Shown here in pieces: positions 27,039 through 37,990 of a stretch of DNA of 64,000 nucleotides. The position numbers and the translations under genes were made by a program. The notes under the pieces were generated by a model. The model was not told the DNA's origin. It saw nothing but the letters and a program-made list of their open reading frames with translations, and made no database searches. Numbering within the stretch: the stretch's first letter is position 1; each line of letters begins with the position of its first letter. Origin of the DNA: Welwitschia mirabilis (lineage: Eukaryota > Gnetophyta > Gnetopsida > Welwitschiales); contig JBOZIK010000001.1 in assembly GCA_051453625.1 (NCBI GenBank), positions 191,242,157 to 191,306,156 on the forward strand, written 5' to 3'.

Positions 27039-28822
27039 ATCATCCCCTTAATAACAACGTTCTAATTGTCATCTACTACATCCCCTTAATGCATGCACTA
27101 TTCAATTAGATGTCATTCATAAAATCATGTAGCAATATCAATTAAGTTGGTCTTGAAGTTTTCTTGCTTTTGAGTCAAGATCTCCTTTCTTTATTATTGA
27201 TGGTATTACCATGCTAGCTATCCTCGTATTGCATGATGTTTAAAGACTTAAATTATCTTCACAATACTCCTCTTCCTTTTCTGCAAGTGAGAAGGGAAAA
27301 ACCTTGTTGTGCATAAGCTCAATTGCACAACTTTGAAGATTAGGTTTTATTAAGAAAATCTTATCAAGGTTGAAATTCACTATTCTCAGCTGCATAAATA
27401 AATTTATAGTATGTCTATGTTAGATCACATTATTATTGTAGTCTCAAGATTAATAAATGCCTCATAGTTTTAAAGAGCTAACTACAACTAGGAATAAGAG
27501 GTTAGATGTTTTATTTAATTCCAAGACACCTTTTTAAAAATTAAGATAAATAATAAGATAATTTACTAAGGGCCTTATAAAATGGTAAATCAAGCCCTTT
27601 GGTAATTTTGAAAACAAACGTAACTCATTTTACAAAGGTGGATTACTACCTTAAGATGGATAGTCTTAAGGTTTTTTATCTACATAGGTAAAATGGAACA
27701 ATAAAAAATAAAGATATGTTAAGAAGATATGTATGGTAGGATTGTAAAAGTTTCTAAGGATAGATAAGAAACTAATAGCAGAAGACTCAATGCTAGATAA
27801 AGTTGAAAGATTAGAATTTTAAATCTGAAACCACTTGCCTTTGATCTTGTGAAACTTTCTTATGGCCTTTTCCTAAATCACTCCCTATGCTTGCCTGCAT
27901 GATCAATCTCATTGCACAATGCTATAACATTCCTTTTCTATGCATATCAAGATAAAATGCAAAGGAGATTAGATGTTTTCTTTTTAGGGTATTGATGACT
28001 CTATTTATGTACTATATTGATGACTCTATCTATCTAATATATAAAGGCCATATTGTTTGCTTTCCAGTGCATCATTTGAATTGGATATGAATTATAGAAT
28101 TGACACCATAGCCTTTAAAGTAGAAGATTAAAATTGAAGAATACAACATTCTTTGTTTCCTTCAAAATTTAATAGACAAGCCATGCATTCCAGTGCTTCG
28201 AGCTTTTGAATCTGCTATAGTATATGTATAGGTAATGTATCTTTCTTAGCAGATTATCTGTGTATTAATCATATCCATTTTTTCTTCTAGATATCCTCAC
28301 CCATGAGGAGTACCAGAGACCATGTGTCTTCAATTTCAATAAAATCCCCATAATTTTACTTTACAAAATCAAAAACAAGCTCAACAAAAGCTGTATCAAG
28401 GATAAGGTCTACAAAGCCTATGAGGACTAGAGAATCTTCCAAGTAGTTGATCATGGTGTTCATGAACATCTTATTTAAATAAATTTAGGCATGAAATATG
28501 ACATCAAAATCAGTAACTAGAAGTAATGCAGTGGATAGCAATAGCAGAGAGTTATCACCTATAGTATTAGACATTCTTTGTGATCTCCATAGAAAGCAGA
28601 AGTAAAGGATCAGTCATAGCAAAGGAGGCATTGATGGAAAAGGAGCTCCATCATGTAGAGGTCAGTGTACCAGCTCTTGAATCAGTGGTGAATCTTGGTG
28701 CTGATACCACTATTGATAGCATGAGTGCAAAAATTACCGTAAATCTTGAACTCATCATCAGTGTGCATGAGATTGGCATAGAACTCCACTAATAGATCAT
28801 GCATGTAGATTCCATGCTCATC
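27039..28822 (-). other. Interior of the minus-strand LTR element, left part
   Basis: No gag, protease, RT or integrase motif was found on either strand. It contains a plus-strand dioxygenase-like fragment at 28291-28475. The short frames at 28580-28792 (plus) and 28682-28897 (minus) have fairly balanced codon composition but no recognised family. Other captured host sequence is possible. Confidence 0.5.
28291..28475 (+). pseudogene. Captured 2-oxoglutarate dioxygenase fragment (flavanone 3-hydroxylase-like)
   Basis: One frame runs for 62 codons with a single internal stop, and it matches the N-terminal part of flavonoid 2-oxoglutarate/Fe(II) dioxygenases. 'EEYQRPCV' stands where these enzymes have D-E-x-E-R-P-K-V. 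'NKIPIILL' corresponds to N-E-I-P-[IV]-I-S-L, and 'YED-x-RIFQVVDHGVHEHL' to the E-D-W-G-I-F-Q-V-V-D-H-G-V signature typical of flavanone 3-hydroxylase. The stop TAG (28428-28430) and AGA (28431-28433) sit exactly at the conserved Trp-Gly (TGG GGA), both G-to-A. A pyrimidine-rich stretch ending TAG at 28290 resembles a 3' splice site just before the similarity starts. The Fe and 2-oxoglutarate binding residues, in the C-terminal half of the family, are absent. It lies antisense inside a non-autonomous LTR element, so it is a dead captured fragment. A related dioxygenase (FLS, ANS) cannot be excluded. Confidence 0.7.
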
Positions 28823-28827
28823 ACTAT

Positions 28828-29915
28828 TATTACAGTGCGTATTTGTGTAAAGATTTAAGCATAAAAAGATCCTTTCATTCACAAATAAAATAGACATCTA
28901 CACAACACAACACACTAATATAGATTAGAGTTGGCTCGAATATCATATCTCATTGAAGACAATAAGGATTGATTTCTAAAAAGAATATGGTAATTGGAAT
29001 TTTAAAAATAATGTAAAAAATAAAGATGCAATGCAAATGTAAATGCAACTAAATCTAAATGCAATGTAAAATGATTCTAAACTACTTTCTTTCAGCCTTA
29101 ACAAAGGTTGCTCTTAAGACCCGTATCACCAATGAAACTATCACTAGATTAAGGGCAACATAAACTATAAGGAACATCTAACATAAATAAATGCATAAAT
29201 TAAAATAAATCTTTATATTAAAAGGAACTAGCATCTGAGTTACAAAATAGCTAGGCCTCAATGGAGGATGCACAACGCTCAACCCAAGAGAATGTCTTTT
29301 TACAACTATCAAGATGGGACTTTTGTCCTTCAATCTTCTATCACGAGAATTTTTGGTACATCAAAGATGGAGAGGAAAGTTAAAGAAGGGTCTTCTTTAT
29401 AGGGTCACAAAGAAAAATTGACACACAAAAGTTACTACAAAACATGTTATAGAAAAGAAATAAATAAAACAGATAAAGGTCAATAGTTAGTTACAATATC
29501 ATCCTGTTATTATGAAAATGACTAAGGGGATGATGGATCAAATGTTACAGTGGTTTTCCTTCCTATCGTCTAGATGATATAAGGGATGACAACCTTTTAT
29601 AAAGCATGATTTAGTAGTTCCATCTCTAGTCCACGTCATCATCCAATGTGGCATGTGTAGTGTCATTGTCTTTCCTATCATGGAGATGACAGAGGGAATA
29701 ATAATCTTCTTTGTTTATCTAAGTGGGGATAAGCTAGTCTTTTTCATTAGTAATCTTCCTCTAAATATATGTGTATTAAAATGTGTCTTAAATGCATCAA
29801 ATCAGATCTTCCATCAATTCTCCAAAATCCTCATAATTGCATTTAAAGCTATATAAATGTCCTACAAAATAGCTCCTAAAACCCTATCAAATACACACAA
29901 ATTGGTAGTGCATCA
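28828..29915 (-). repeat. 3' LTR of the minus-strand Athila-related element
   Basis: 1088 bases aligning with 35504-36598 through blocks such as 'aaataaaatagacatctaca', 'aggctg/ggttgc..cttaagacc', 'accaatgaaactatcact' and 'atcaaatacacacaaattgg'. The left terminus reads TATTACAG against TGTTGTAG in the other LTR (G-to-A at the terminal TG). The right terminus is GCATCA. Confidence 0.9.
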
Positions 29916-32528
29916 TAGCCCTTTCACTTAGCATTTGTCATTTCCTAATAAAAACCAGTCAAAAAACCACAAATACGAGATAATTTATTTTTTAAAAAAT
30001 CAATATAGAAATTATAAAATAGGATCATAAAACACATCTCATAGCAAAATAATAAGTTATGCATCATGTGTATGAAAGTTTCAAAGGTATGTCTTATGAA
30101 ATCCTTGAAATAATTCAAAAATTTATAAAAATGAGCTATGAAAATGAGTCCTCTCCCCCCTGAGAAAAACAATATGTTTCATATTAGTTAATAAAGTAAA
30201 GAAATCAGATGAGAGTGAGAAGGCAGATGATGGTGTTTTTGAATTTGGACAACTTTCTAAATTAAGTACAAAGCTAAGTAAAAAAAATGTTAGATTTGAA
30301 AAATATAGATATATGAAATATTATAACAAGCAAAGAAAATATTTCATCACAAAATGATTATGAGCAACATTGAGAACTCTAAAAGACTTGAAAATAAACA
30401 TCACAAATTTATTAAAGAAATTTAACTCTTTATTGAAAACTAGGTAAGAAAAGCATTAAATGTTAAGGTCTAAAATGATAAGAAAATACAAAAATAAATT
30501 TGAAACAACTAACCAAACAATAAAAAAAAACAAAAAGAATGGATATAAAGCAACATAAAGAAGATAGCCTACCTACCTGAAATTTTAGCCTAGTAGATTC
30601 TTGTGAAAGAAATCATAACATTACTTAATTTTAAAATGCATGACTTGATGTATAAAAAATTCCATTCAATGAGGATGTGGTTATGATAATGCTAAAAATC
30701 AGATGCTTTAAACAATGAATGATAAGACTAAAGAGTTTCTCAAAAATGAACTCACCTACTCACATCTCAAATCAAACACCTGAATATTAAGAAATGAAAT
30801 GATCATGTGGAAAGACTAAGATTTTAGGAAATAAGAAATGCTTTTGATGATACTAGAAACACCACTGATCCTTAGCCTCTAAGTTTTATTATTATTTTAT
30901 TATCCATGATTAGGGCAGTGTAGCCACAATCAGAGAAGTAAGGACCTGTGAAGCATGGCCAACTGATACCCTAATGGAATTCCCATGGTTACCATATTAT
31001 ACTACCAATGGCTCCTCTTGAAAAAATTTTCCCTAGTGTACTTGTAGTAGGGCATCATGGTAACCATGTTTTTAAACTATCTCAACTATAAAACATCATG
31101 GTCTTATTTTATTCTTTTTTTATATATAATAAAAACAGATAAAAACATTTCACATGACCAAATACTCCAAAAGATAATGATGAAGTCATAAGATGAAGAT
31201 AGAAAATAAACTTTTAAACAATCTAAGACCCNNNNNNNNNNNNNNNNNNNNNNNNNNNNNNNNNNNNNNNNNNNNNNNNNNNNNNNNNNNNNNNNNNNNN
31301 NNNNNNNNNNNNNNNNNNNNNNNNNNNNNNNNNNNNNNNNNNNNNNNNNNNNNNNNNNNNNNNNNNNNNNNNNNNNNNNNNNNNNNNNNNNNNNNNNNNN
31401 NNNNNNNNNNNNNNNNNNNNNNNNNNNNNNNNNNNNNNNNNNNNNNNNNNNNNNNNNNNNNNNNNNNNNNNNNNNNNNNNNNNNNNNNNNNNNNNNNNNN
31501 NNNNNNNNNNNNNNNNNNNNNNNNNNNNNNNNNNNNNNNNNNNNNNNNNNNNNNNNNNNNNNNNNNNNNNNNNNNNNNNNNNNNNNNNNNNNNNNNNNNN
31601 NNNNNNNNNNNNNNNNNNNNNNNNNNNNNNNNNNNNNNNNNNNNNNNNNNNNNNNNNNNNNNNNNNNNNNNNNNNNNNNNNNACAATATAAGATCTTTTC
31701 ACCATTGAGAAAAACATCAAAAATAAGGCATCTTCCTTCAAACTGAAGTTCATAGACATATGAATGTTTTAAGATTAGGTGAATCCAATCTTACCACTGT
31801 AAAATACCCACATTAAAGACTATTCATGAAAATAAATACATAAAACATGTTTAAAAGATAATCAAATAACATCATAATGGCCTCCAAAGAAAAAAGCTAA
31901 GAGAAAATTTAGAATGTTACTCATATATTTTTAGCCTTTATCCATTAACTTTCTAAATTTCTTTAGTGGTTAAGTTAGAAATTTCAATAGAGCCATTAAA
32001 ATGTACCTTCTCAAATAAAATAAGGATCTAGACATAAATCAAAATCATAAAAACATAAGAGCAAATATGGGACACTAAAATAAACAAATTTTATTCAAAT
32101 CCTAAAATCTATTTAATACTTTTATTGAAAAGAAAGAGAAAGGGAAGGATTTGTTTTGATGGTCTAAGGATATTGCATTCTTTTAGAGAAATAAGGCCTA
32201 AATGAGATATTTACAAATTGATATAAACATAAAAGGTATACAATTATTTTTAAGTATAATCAATTGGAGGAAGAAAGGAATAGTAGGTAAATCTCTATGA
32301 GACCACATGAAAGCATAAATTTTGAAAGTCAAAAAGGGGATATTAATGTTAAATCTTATTTAGGTAAAATATTTTCATTTATTATGAGATCATCACAAAG
32401 AAAAATATTTTGCAGTCCACTAAAATTTTCAGTCCTTACCTCATGTAGTGGACAATCTCCCTCAAGATGTGAGTTTTCATTTAACAGTTGGACTTTCTTA
32501 CAATCTAAGGGTTTTACTTCTTTTCATC
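29916..32528 (-). other. 3' interior of the minus-strand Athila-related element
   Basis: Where pol should be, no W-R-x-x-x-D-Y-R-x-L-N, YxDD, HHCC or integrase motif is seen on the minus strand. 451 bases (31232-31682) are unknown. Short open frames (29945-30172 minus, 32297-32557 plus) show no family signal. Likely a deleted pol plus untranslated sequence. Confidence 0.5.
31232..31682. other. Assembly gap, 451 N
   Basis: Unknown sequence within the minus-strand Athila-related element. Three long open frames reported over it consist of N's. Confidence 0.99.
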
Positions 32529-33070
32529 TTAGTCTAAAAATTCATGCTCAAAATTAGATGTATCAATGGAATCTAAATTTTTAATCTTAAGTGGATTAAC
32601 ATAAAGTGTAGGCTTATGTAATATCGACTCTCTTTCTTCAATGGAATGATGTTGAAGAAATAAAGTTGTTTTGATTTTACTTTCTATGTTTATTTCATCA
32701 CCTAGTTCTTTCTCAGTTGCATCAAAAACTATAATTGTAAACATTTTGTTTTCTAGATAACACTTCATCATTCTACTCCTAGTATCAATAATTTAGTAAG
32801 CTATGGTACAGAAACCTCATCCTAAAAGTAATAGGTATCCTACATTATGTTCAATTTCTAGGCCAACCACGTCTACCAGGTAGAAATCCTCTTCAACTTG
32901 GATTACTAAATCTTTGATAACCCCTAAGGGTTTCTTAGCTAAGGTGTCTACTAATTCTAAGAAAATCTAAGTAGGCTTTATTCTACCTTCTAAACTAAAT
33001 CTTTTACAAATGTGTAGTGGCATTATATTAACACTTACTCTAATGTTGATTAAAGTCAGCTGATCTCTTT
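32529..33070 (-). pseudogene. Athila-type aspartic protease remnant (minus strand)
   Basis: Read right to left, the frame gives 'TLINIRVSVNIMPLHIC' (family: I-D-x-G-A-S-x-N-I-M-P), then 'LVDTLAKKPLGVIKDLVIQV' and 'FYLVDVVGLEIEHNVGYLLL' followed by G-x-G-F where the family has G-R-P-F. The open frame at 32771-32529 ('NKMFTIIVFDATEKELGD') corresponds to the F-x-V-F-x-A-M/T end of the domain. The catalytic Asp is Asn (aac, plus-strand 33045-33047), and the adjacent Gly and Ala are Arg and Val. All three are explained by G-to-A or C-to-T. The enzyme would have matured the gag-pol polyprotein; this copy is dead. Confidence 0.85.
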
Positions 33071-33778
33071 GTTTCACTCTAATATGACATTCATCATTGC
33101 TGCCCATGGATCCTTAAATTTTGAATATTTTTATAACACTAAATTCATGAGGGGTTAATCTAAAAAGACTTTGCTAGGAATAACTCATTTTTGTTTTCTT
33201 CTTATTAAGTCTTTCCATAGCTTTAAATACCCTAGATTTTGTTGTAAAAGTTTCCAAAAGGGAAAGTTTATGTCCACATTTTTTATCAAGGCTTTGAGAT
33301 GTTCATTTAAAGTTGAATTAGTATTAATCCTATCAAGCTAAGGGGTACTGATTTCTTTTGTGAAGAATTTTTATTTTTATTTTTACCAAGAAAAGGGAAG
33401 TTATAAACTTCTAATATTTCGATGTCCTCTTCTTCCTCATCATCTCTAGTATTATTTTGGAAGGTTGATGCTTTACTAGAAGGAGGGTATAATTCATCTT
33501 CATTTCATGTCACAACCTTATAGACTCTTCTTACTTCATTGGGGTTTGGAAGAGGTTGTGTTGTCAATAATCCTTGTGGTCTTTGATTTTTCAACATGAT
33601 TTGTTAAAGGACATTTACTAAGTTTTCAATGTCAGCATTTTGTTTCTCTTATAATTTCATAAGGCTAACAATAGAGTTTTGAAGAGAATCATCTTGATGG
33701 ACTCGATTAGAAGTTTGGATTTTTAAATCGACTTTTAAAAGATTGAAAATTATGTTGAAAATATGTATTCAATCTAGA

Positions 33779-34830
33779 TTATTCCTGATTTTGATTTCTC
33801 AAGTTTGAAAATGTTTGATTAAAAATGCAAACTTCTTCATGTATTTTCTGTTTATATGTTGATAATAGTGAACAATCCTTAGTAATGTGAAAATTATCCT
33901 CACATAAGTCACATGTTGGCATAACATTCTTCTTAGTTGCTGATTTGGTATCTAAGATCATTTTGATATACTTTTCTAGAGTAGTTGTAAAATCTCTAAT
34001 CATTCTTATAGGGTTGTCTTCCACCTCCTTTTCTTATTTAACTTATTTTAAATATTTTAGGATTTCTCCTATAGTGTAATTATCTTTTGACATTGGCCAA
34101 GTCTGGTTTAGCTCTACAAGTCCTTCTAATATTTTCCAAGCATTTTTTAATTTGATATTCATAAGGTTTACATCACAAGAGAAGTTGTTTTTTATTTCAT
34201 GGTTTAATTCGATATTCATAAGGTTTACATCACAAGAGAAGTCGTTTTTTATTTCATGGTTTATCCCATTATAAAAGTAGTTAACTAGTTCTTCCTATGT
34301 AAAAGCATGTACTGGATTAGAGTGAGTCACTATAAAGAAAAATTCATATGTGGAAGAATAATCTTCATTTGGTTGTTGATGAAAGTTTGTCACTTTCTTT
34401 TTCCTTTTTCTAATGGTTGCTTTGCTCATGAATTTTTTAATGAAGGCTTCCTAGACTTAATTTTAAGACTTTAAACTTTTGTGGAGTATAGTTTTTAGCC
34501 AAAGGTTTGCTCTTCCTTTTAATGTCATGGGAAAGATTACCATGTATATTCTATTACTAATCCTCTTCTTTCTATTTCTGAAGGTAAGAATTAATTATTC
34601 TATGTTCACAATGTATTGAAGGGAATTATCATCATATTTACCACTAAATATTGGATAGGCATTTAGGTTCTTTAACTCAACATCATCTCTTGATGGTAAA
34701 TTGAAAGGGGTTTGAATTTCTCATTTCCTATTTACTAGTAACTCCCTAAGGATAAGGTTCATATTAGAATAAGGGGTTGAAGATCCTATAACTTATTTTT
34801 GATTTTTTGAAGTGCTCAACATTATAAAGT
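33779..34830 (-). pseudogene. Athila-type gag remnant (minus strand)
   Basis: From right to left: 'FPMTLKGRANLWLKTI' (family F-P-x-S-L-x-x-x-A-x-x-W-L) at about 34530-34480, and 'EELVNYFYNGINHEIKND' near 34290-34230 (family L-V-Q-Y-F-Y-N-G-L). Then 'NAWKILEGL' and 'ELNQTWP' near 34140-34090, and finally the open frame 34024-33779 with the zinc-knuckle relic 'CDLCEDNFHITKDC' (C-x2-C-x4-H-x4-C, with F in place of the usual Gly before H). A 57-bp in-frame tandem duplication (34151-34264) repeats the 'NHEIKN..FSCDVNLMNI' segment. Stops and frameshifts elsewhere make it non-functional. The order and motifs leave little doubt about the family. Confidence 0.87.
34151..34264 (-). repeat. 57-bp in-frame tandem duplication in gag
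   Basis: Two head-to-tail units starting near 34151 and 34208, nearly identical over 'gatattcataaggtttacat' and beyond. The two visible differences are C/T. 57 bases is 19 codons, so the duplication would have kept the gag frame. Confidence 0.9.
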
Positions 34831-35482
34831 TACCTTCTTCTAGATTATCTTTTAAAAAATTTTCTAGATTCAAAAAAAATAAATTCAAAAGGAATATTAT
34901 ATGCACCTAGATATTGTTTTTCTAATTCGATTTCGAAGTCTACTAATTCTTCTTTAATGTTCTCTTATATTAATAGTATTTCTCTCTAATGTTTCTTTCC
35001 TAGACTAATCATGTCACAGCATCTTACAAATAGAAAATAATAGAAAATAAAATCAAAAATAATAAATAGTCATCCTCACTATTATAGGGATAACAAAGAG
35101 GATGACAAACATGGAAAATAAAAACCAGAAATTCAATAAAGCAAAAGGTCAAAAGTAAAACATACTCACATTGTCGTCCTTCTGGTCATGCATACAACAC
35201 AGGGAATGATAGAATTATTATTATGGCAATAAAAAACTACAATTCAAAATCCAAAAATAGAAGGTAAAAAAATAGAAAATAAGCAGTCATCCACCTTATC
35301 ATGGGAACGACAAGGAGGATGACAACTGTTATTACAGACTACAAAAAACCAAATCTATAGACTAAAAAGAAAACCAAAAACCAAAATTTTTTAATTAAAA
35401 AAATGTTTTTACAAATAAATATCAAATAGAAATCCAATTTACTCACCCAAATGATGACAATCCTCATGCTCCTTAGCAGCCT

Positions 35483-35500
35483 TCCCTAGAAACGGTGCCA
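35483..35500 (-). other. Primer-binding site (tRNA-Asp type)
   Basis: On the minus strand this reads TGGCACCGTTTCTAGGGA, three bases from the 5' LTR end. Athila/Tat elements typically carry TGGCGCCGTTGCCGGGGA. The differences are mainly transitions. Confidence 0.85.
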
Positions 35501-35503
35501 AGA

Positions 35504-36598
35504 TGTTGTAGTGCATATTTGTACAAACGATTTAAGCTCGAGAAGATTCTATTATTTACAAATAAAATAGATATCTACACAATACAACACAGTAATATGG
35601 ATGTGATTTGATTTGAATGTCATATCCCATTGAAGGCTTACGAGAAGAGAATAAGAATTGATTTCTAAAAATAATATGATAAAGGGAATTTTAAGAACAA
35701 TGTAGAAATTAAATATGTAATGCAAATTTGAATGTAACTAAATCTAAATGCAATACAAAATGAATTCAAACTACTTTCTTATAGCCTTAACAAAGGCTGC
35801 CCTTAAGACCTATATCACCAATGAAACTATCACTCAACCAAGGGCAACATAAATCATAAGGGACATCTAATAGAACTAAATGCATAAATGAAAAACGAGT
35901 TTTGTATTAAATGGAATCAACATCCAGGTTACAAAAAGGGAATGTCTTTTTATAACTCTTAAGATGGATCCCCCATCCTTTGATCTCCTGTCACGAGAAT
36001 TTCCAGTGCACCAAAGATGAAGAGGAGATTCGAAGAAGAATCTTATTTATAGATTTAAAAATAAAACTGACACACAAAAGGCACTACAAAATGCACTCTT
36101 TTACATAAAAGAAATGGACGAAATAGATAAAGGTCAGCTATCAGTTACAATGTCATCAGCATGGGGACAACCAAGGGAAAAATGGGTCAAATGTTATAGT
36201 GGTTTTCTACCTATCATCCAAATAATAGAGGGGATGATAGCCTTTTACAAAGCATGATTCAAGTATCAGCTCTAGTCCACATCAGCATCCAGTATAGCAT
36301 GTGTAATGTCATTGTCCTACCTGTCATTGGGATGACAAAAGGGAACAATAGTCTTCTTTGTTAATCTAAGCNNNNNNNNNNAAGCGAGGAGAGGCTAGTC
36401 TTTCCACTAGTAATCTTCCTCTAAAGCTATGTGTATTAGAGTATGCCTTAAATGCCTCAAATCATTCCTAGAATTATACATTTCTGAGATCTTTAATTAA
36501 TTATCCAAAATTTTTAGAATTACATCTAAACCTATATAAATGTCCTATAAAATATCTCATGAAACTCCATCAAATACACACAAATTGGAAATTCATCA
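35504..36598 (-). repeat. 5' LTR of the minus-strand Athila-related element
   Basis: 1095 bases including 10 N (36372-36381), aligning with 28828-29915. On the plus strand it begins TGTTGTAGTGCA and ends ATTCATCA. ACTAT follows immediately. Confidence 0.9.
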
Positions 36599-36603
36599 AC
36601 TAT

Positions 36604-37475
36604 GTTTCTCAAGATCTATCCACATGATGACTGTTTGATAGGTCTGCAATGATATCAGCTATTGCAGCTATGTGATAAGTAAGTTATGCATAGATGCATC
36701 AATGTCGATGAGAATTTTGGAGCACAAAATGAAGAGAGTTAGCATGGAGATGAACAAGGCAACTGCAATGAATGTGATGAATTACGAGCTTTTCATCTTG
36801 ATGATGTTGACAATGTAGTTGTAGATCCTATGATTGAAACCCCAGAGTAGTGTTATACTTCATCGGTAGCTTTTCCCAGTAGCAGCTATTCAAGCAAGAC
36901 AATATCTTTATGGGAGGAATTGGGCCAATGATGCATGAACAGGGGTCTAACCTATTCATGATTGAATCTACAGTGTAGCATTGAGGGCATAAACTAATTA
37001 ATTATCCTTTTTATTGGTGTTCTTAATCAGTCTATTCTTAAAAATGGCAGATCAAAAGATAAATAAACACAATGGAGAGAAGCAATAGCCAAGTTTGCAT
37101 AGGTGATTATACTCGGCCATCATGTTGTTGATATCCTCCTCATTAGTAACTAATAAGAGGTAGAGCATAAGAGACCTTACAATGGCCCTTTTGCTTGCTC
37201 TTGAGTGATGTTGAAAAAGTCATTTTCATTGTTTCAAAATCCATGAACAGGTGTGTGGATTTGGGAATGGGAAAAAGGCCCTTCACTCCAAGCAAGTTTA
37301 GGCACATTGACTATGGCTAATGATGTGCCTCCAACAATTTATACTGTATGTAACCATTATCTAATACCAATTAACTATGCATACTTTTCACATAAACATG
37401 TAATATCACATGCAATCTCATAGTGATATTTGCAAAGCTAATTCAAGAGCTAGAAATAAAGCCAATACTCTTATT
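36604..37475 (-). other. Interior of the minus-strand LTR element, right part
   Basis: Without the nested gypsy element this joins 28822. It holds the 5' interior adjacent to the primer site. Composition is less AT-rich than most of the window, with several GC-containing words, but no frame matched a family that I know. It could be captured host sequence. Confidence 0.45.
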
Positions 37476-37490
37476 GGCTCTGATACTAAT
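37476..37490 (-). other. Primer-binding site (initiator tRNA-Met type)
   Basis: On the minus strand: ATTAGTATCAGAGCC, versus the plant tRNA-iMet site TGGTATCAGAGC. One G-to-A lies in the core. It directly abuts LTR3 and sets the element's orientation. Confidence 0.8.
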
Positions 37491-37751
37491 TAAAAGATTT
37501 AAGATGCTAACAAGAAATGAGAAATGAATTAGAATAAAATTATTCAAACATTAGACTTAATGATTAAAATGAATAAAGTGATTAATTCCCATACTAGTGA
37601 TGTTGTGAGGCTAAAAATTCCATTAGCATTTAATTATATTTATACATAGAGTCTCATAACCATATTCTCTAAAGAGCTGAGATAAGTTTTCATTAGAATT
37701 TGATAAATACATGGTTCATTCATGTACCTTAGATAGCTTTGTCCTCTCAAT
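37491..37751 (-). repeat. LTR3, left piece, interrupted by the CACTA-like element
   Basis: Aligns with LTR1 from its first base ('taaaagatttaag') to 'cctctcaat'. The alignment resumes at 47450. AAT at 37749-37751 is the left target-duplication copy of the CACTA-like insertion. Confidence 0.82.
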
Positions 37752-37990
37752 TACTATAAGAAATATAGGATTTTAATGCATTTCTAAAATGCCTTAAAAT
37801 GCGGTGTTTTAATAAAAATGCCTTCACTTTTAATGGGTTTTTTGAGGAAACGCTTTAAAAGACCTCTTGAGGCATTTCTTAGTGCTTGTTTGTATAAATG
37901 CTTCAAAAGTTATTTTAAGGCATTTTATCAAATAAATGCATCAAAAGGCATCAACAAGGGAAAAAAAATAAACAAGAGACAAAGGAGACA
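37752..37990 (+). repeat. Left TIR and subterminal repeats of the CACTA-like element
   Basis: After the terminal 18 bases come repeated variants of a ~12-base word around 'aaatgccttaaaa' in both orientations (for example 'aaatgcctt', 'aaacgctttaaaa', 'ttaaggcatttt', 'gaggcattt'). Such subterminal arrays are the transposase-binding regions of CACTA elements. A short open frame here (37818-38000) is a by-product of the repeats. Confidence 0.75.

Larger units (their letters stand above)
28828..36598 (-). mobile_element. Athila-related gag-pro element, minus strand
   Basis: LTRs 28828-29915 and 35504-36598 are collinear direct repeats. ACTAT occurs immediately outside both (28823-28827 and 36599-36603), a clean 5-bp target duplication. 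A tRNA-Asp-type primer site abuts the right LTR, so the element reads right to left. Gag (about 34830-33779) and protease (about 33070-32529) are recognisable. The remaining 2.6 kb before the 3' LTR is too short for a full pol, includes 451 N, and shows no RT or integrase motif. I read it as a gag-pro-only derivative inserted in the interior of the minus-strand short-LTR element. Confidence 0.9.

Noticed and set aside
28580-28792. 70-codon plus-strand frame as continuation of the dioxygenase fragment
   Set aside because: Its residues do not follow the dioxygenase order and it is separated from 28475 by stops; no family assigned.
33045-33047. Fungal repeat-induced point mutation as the cause of C-to-T decay
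   Set aside because: The elements are plant lineages; methyl-cytosine deamination explains the same pattern.
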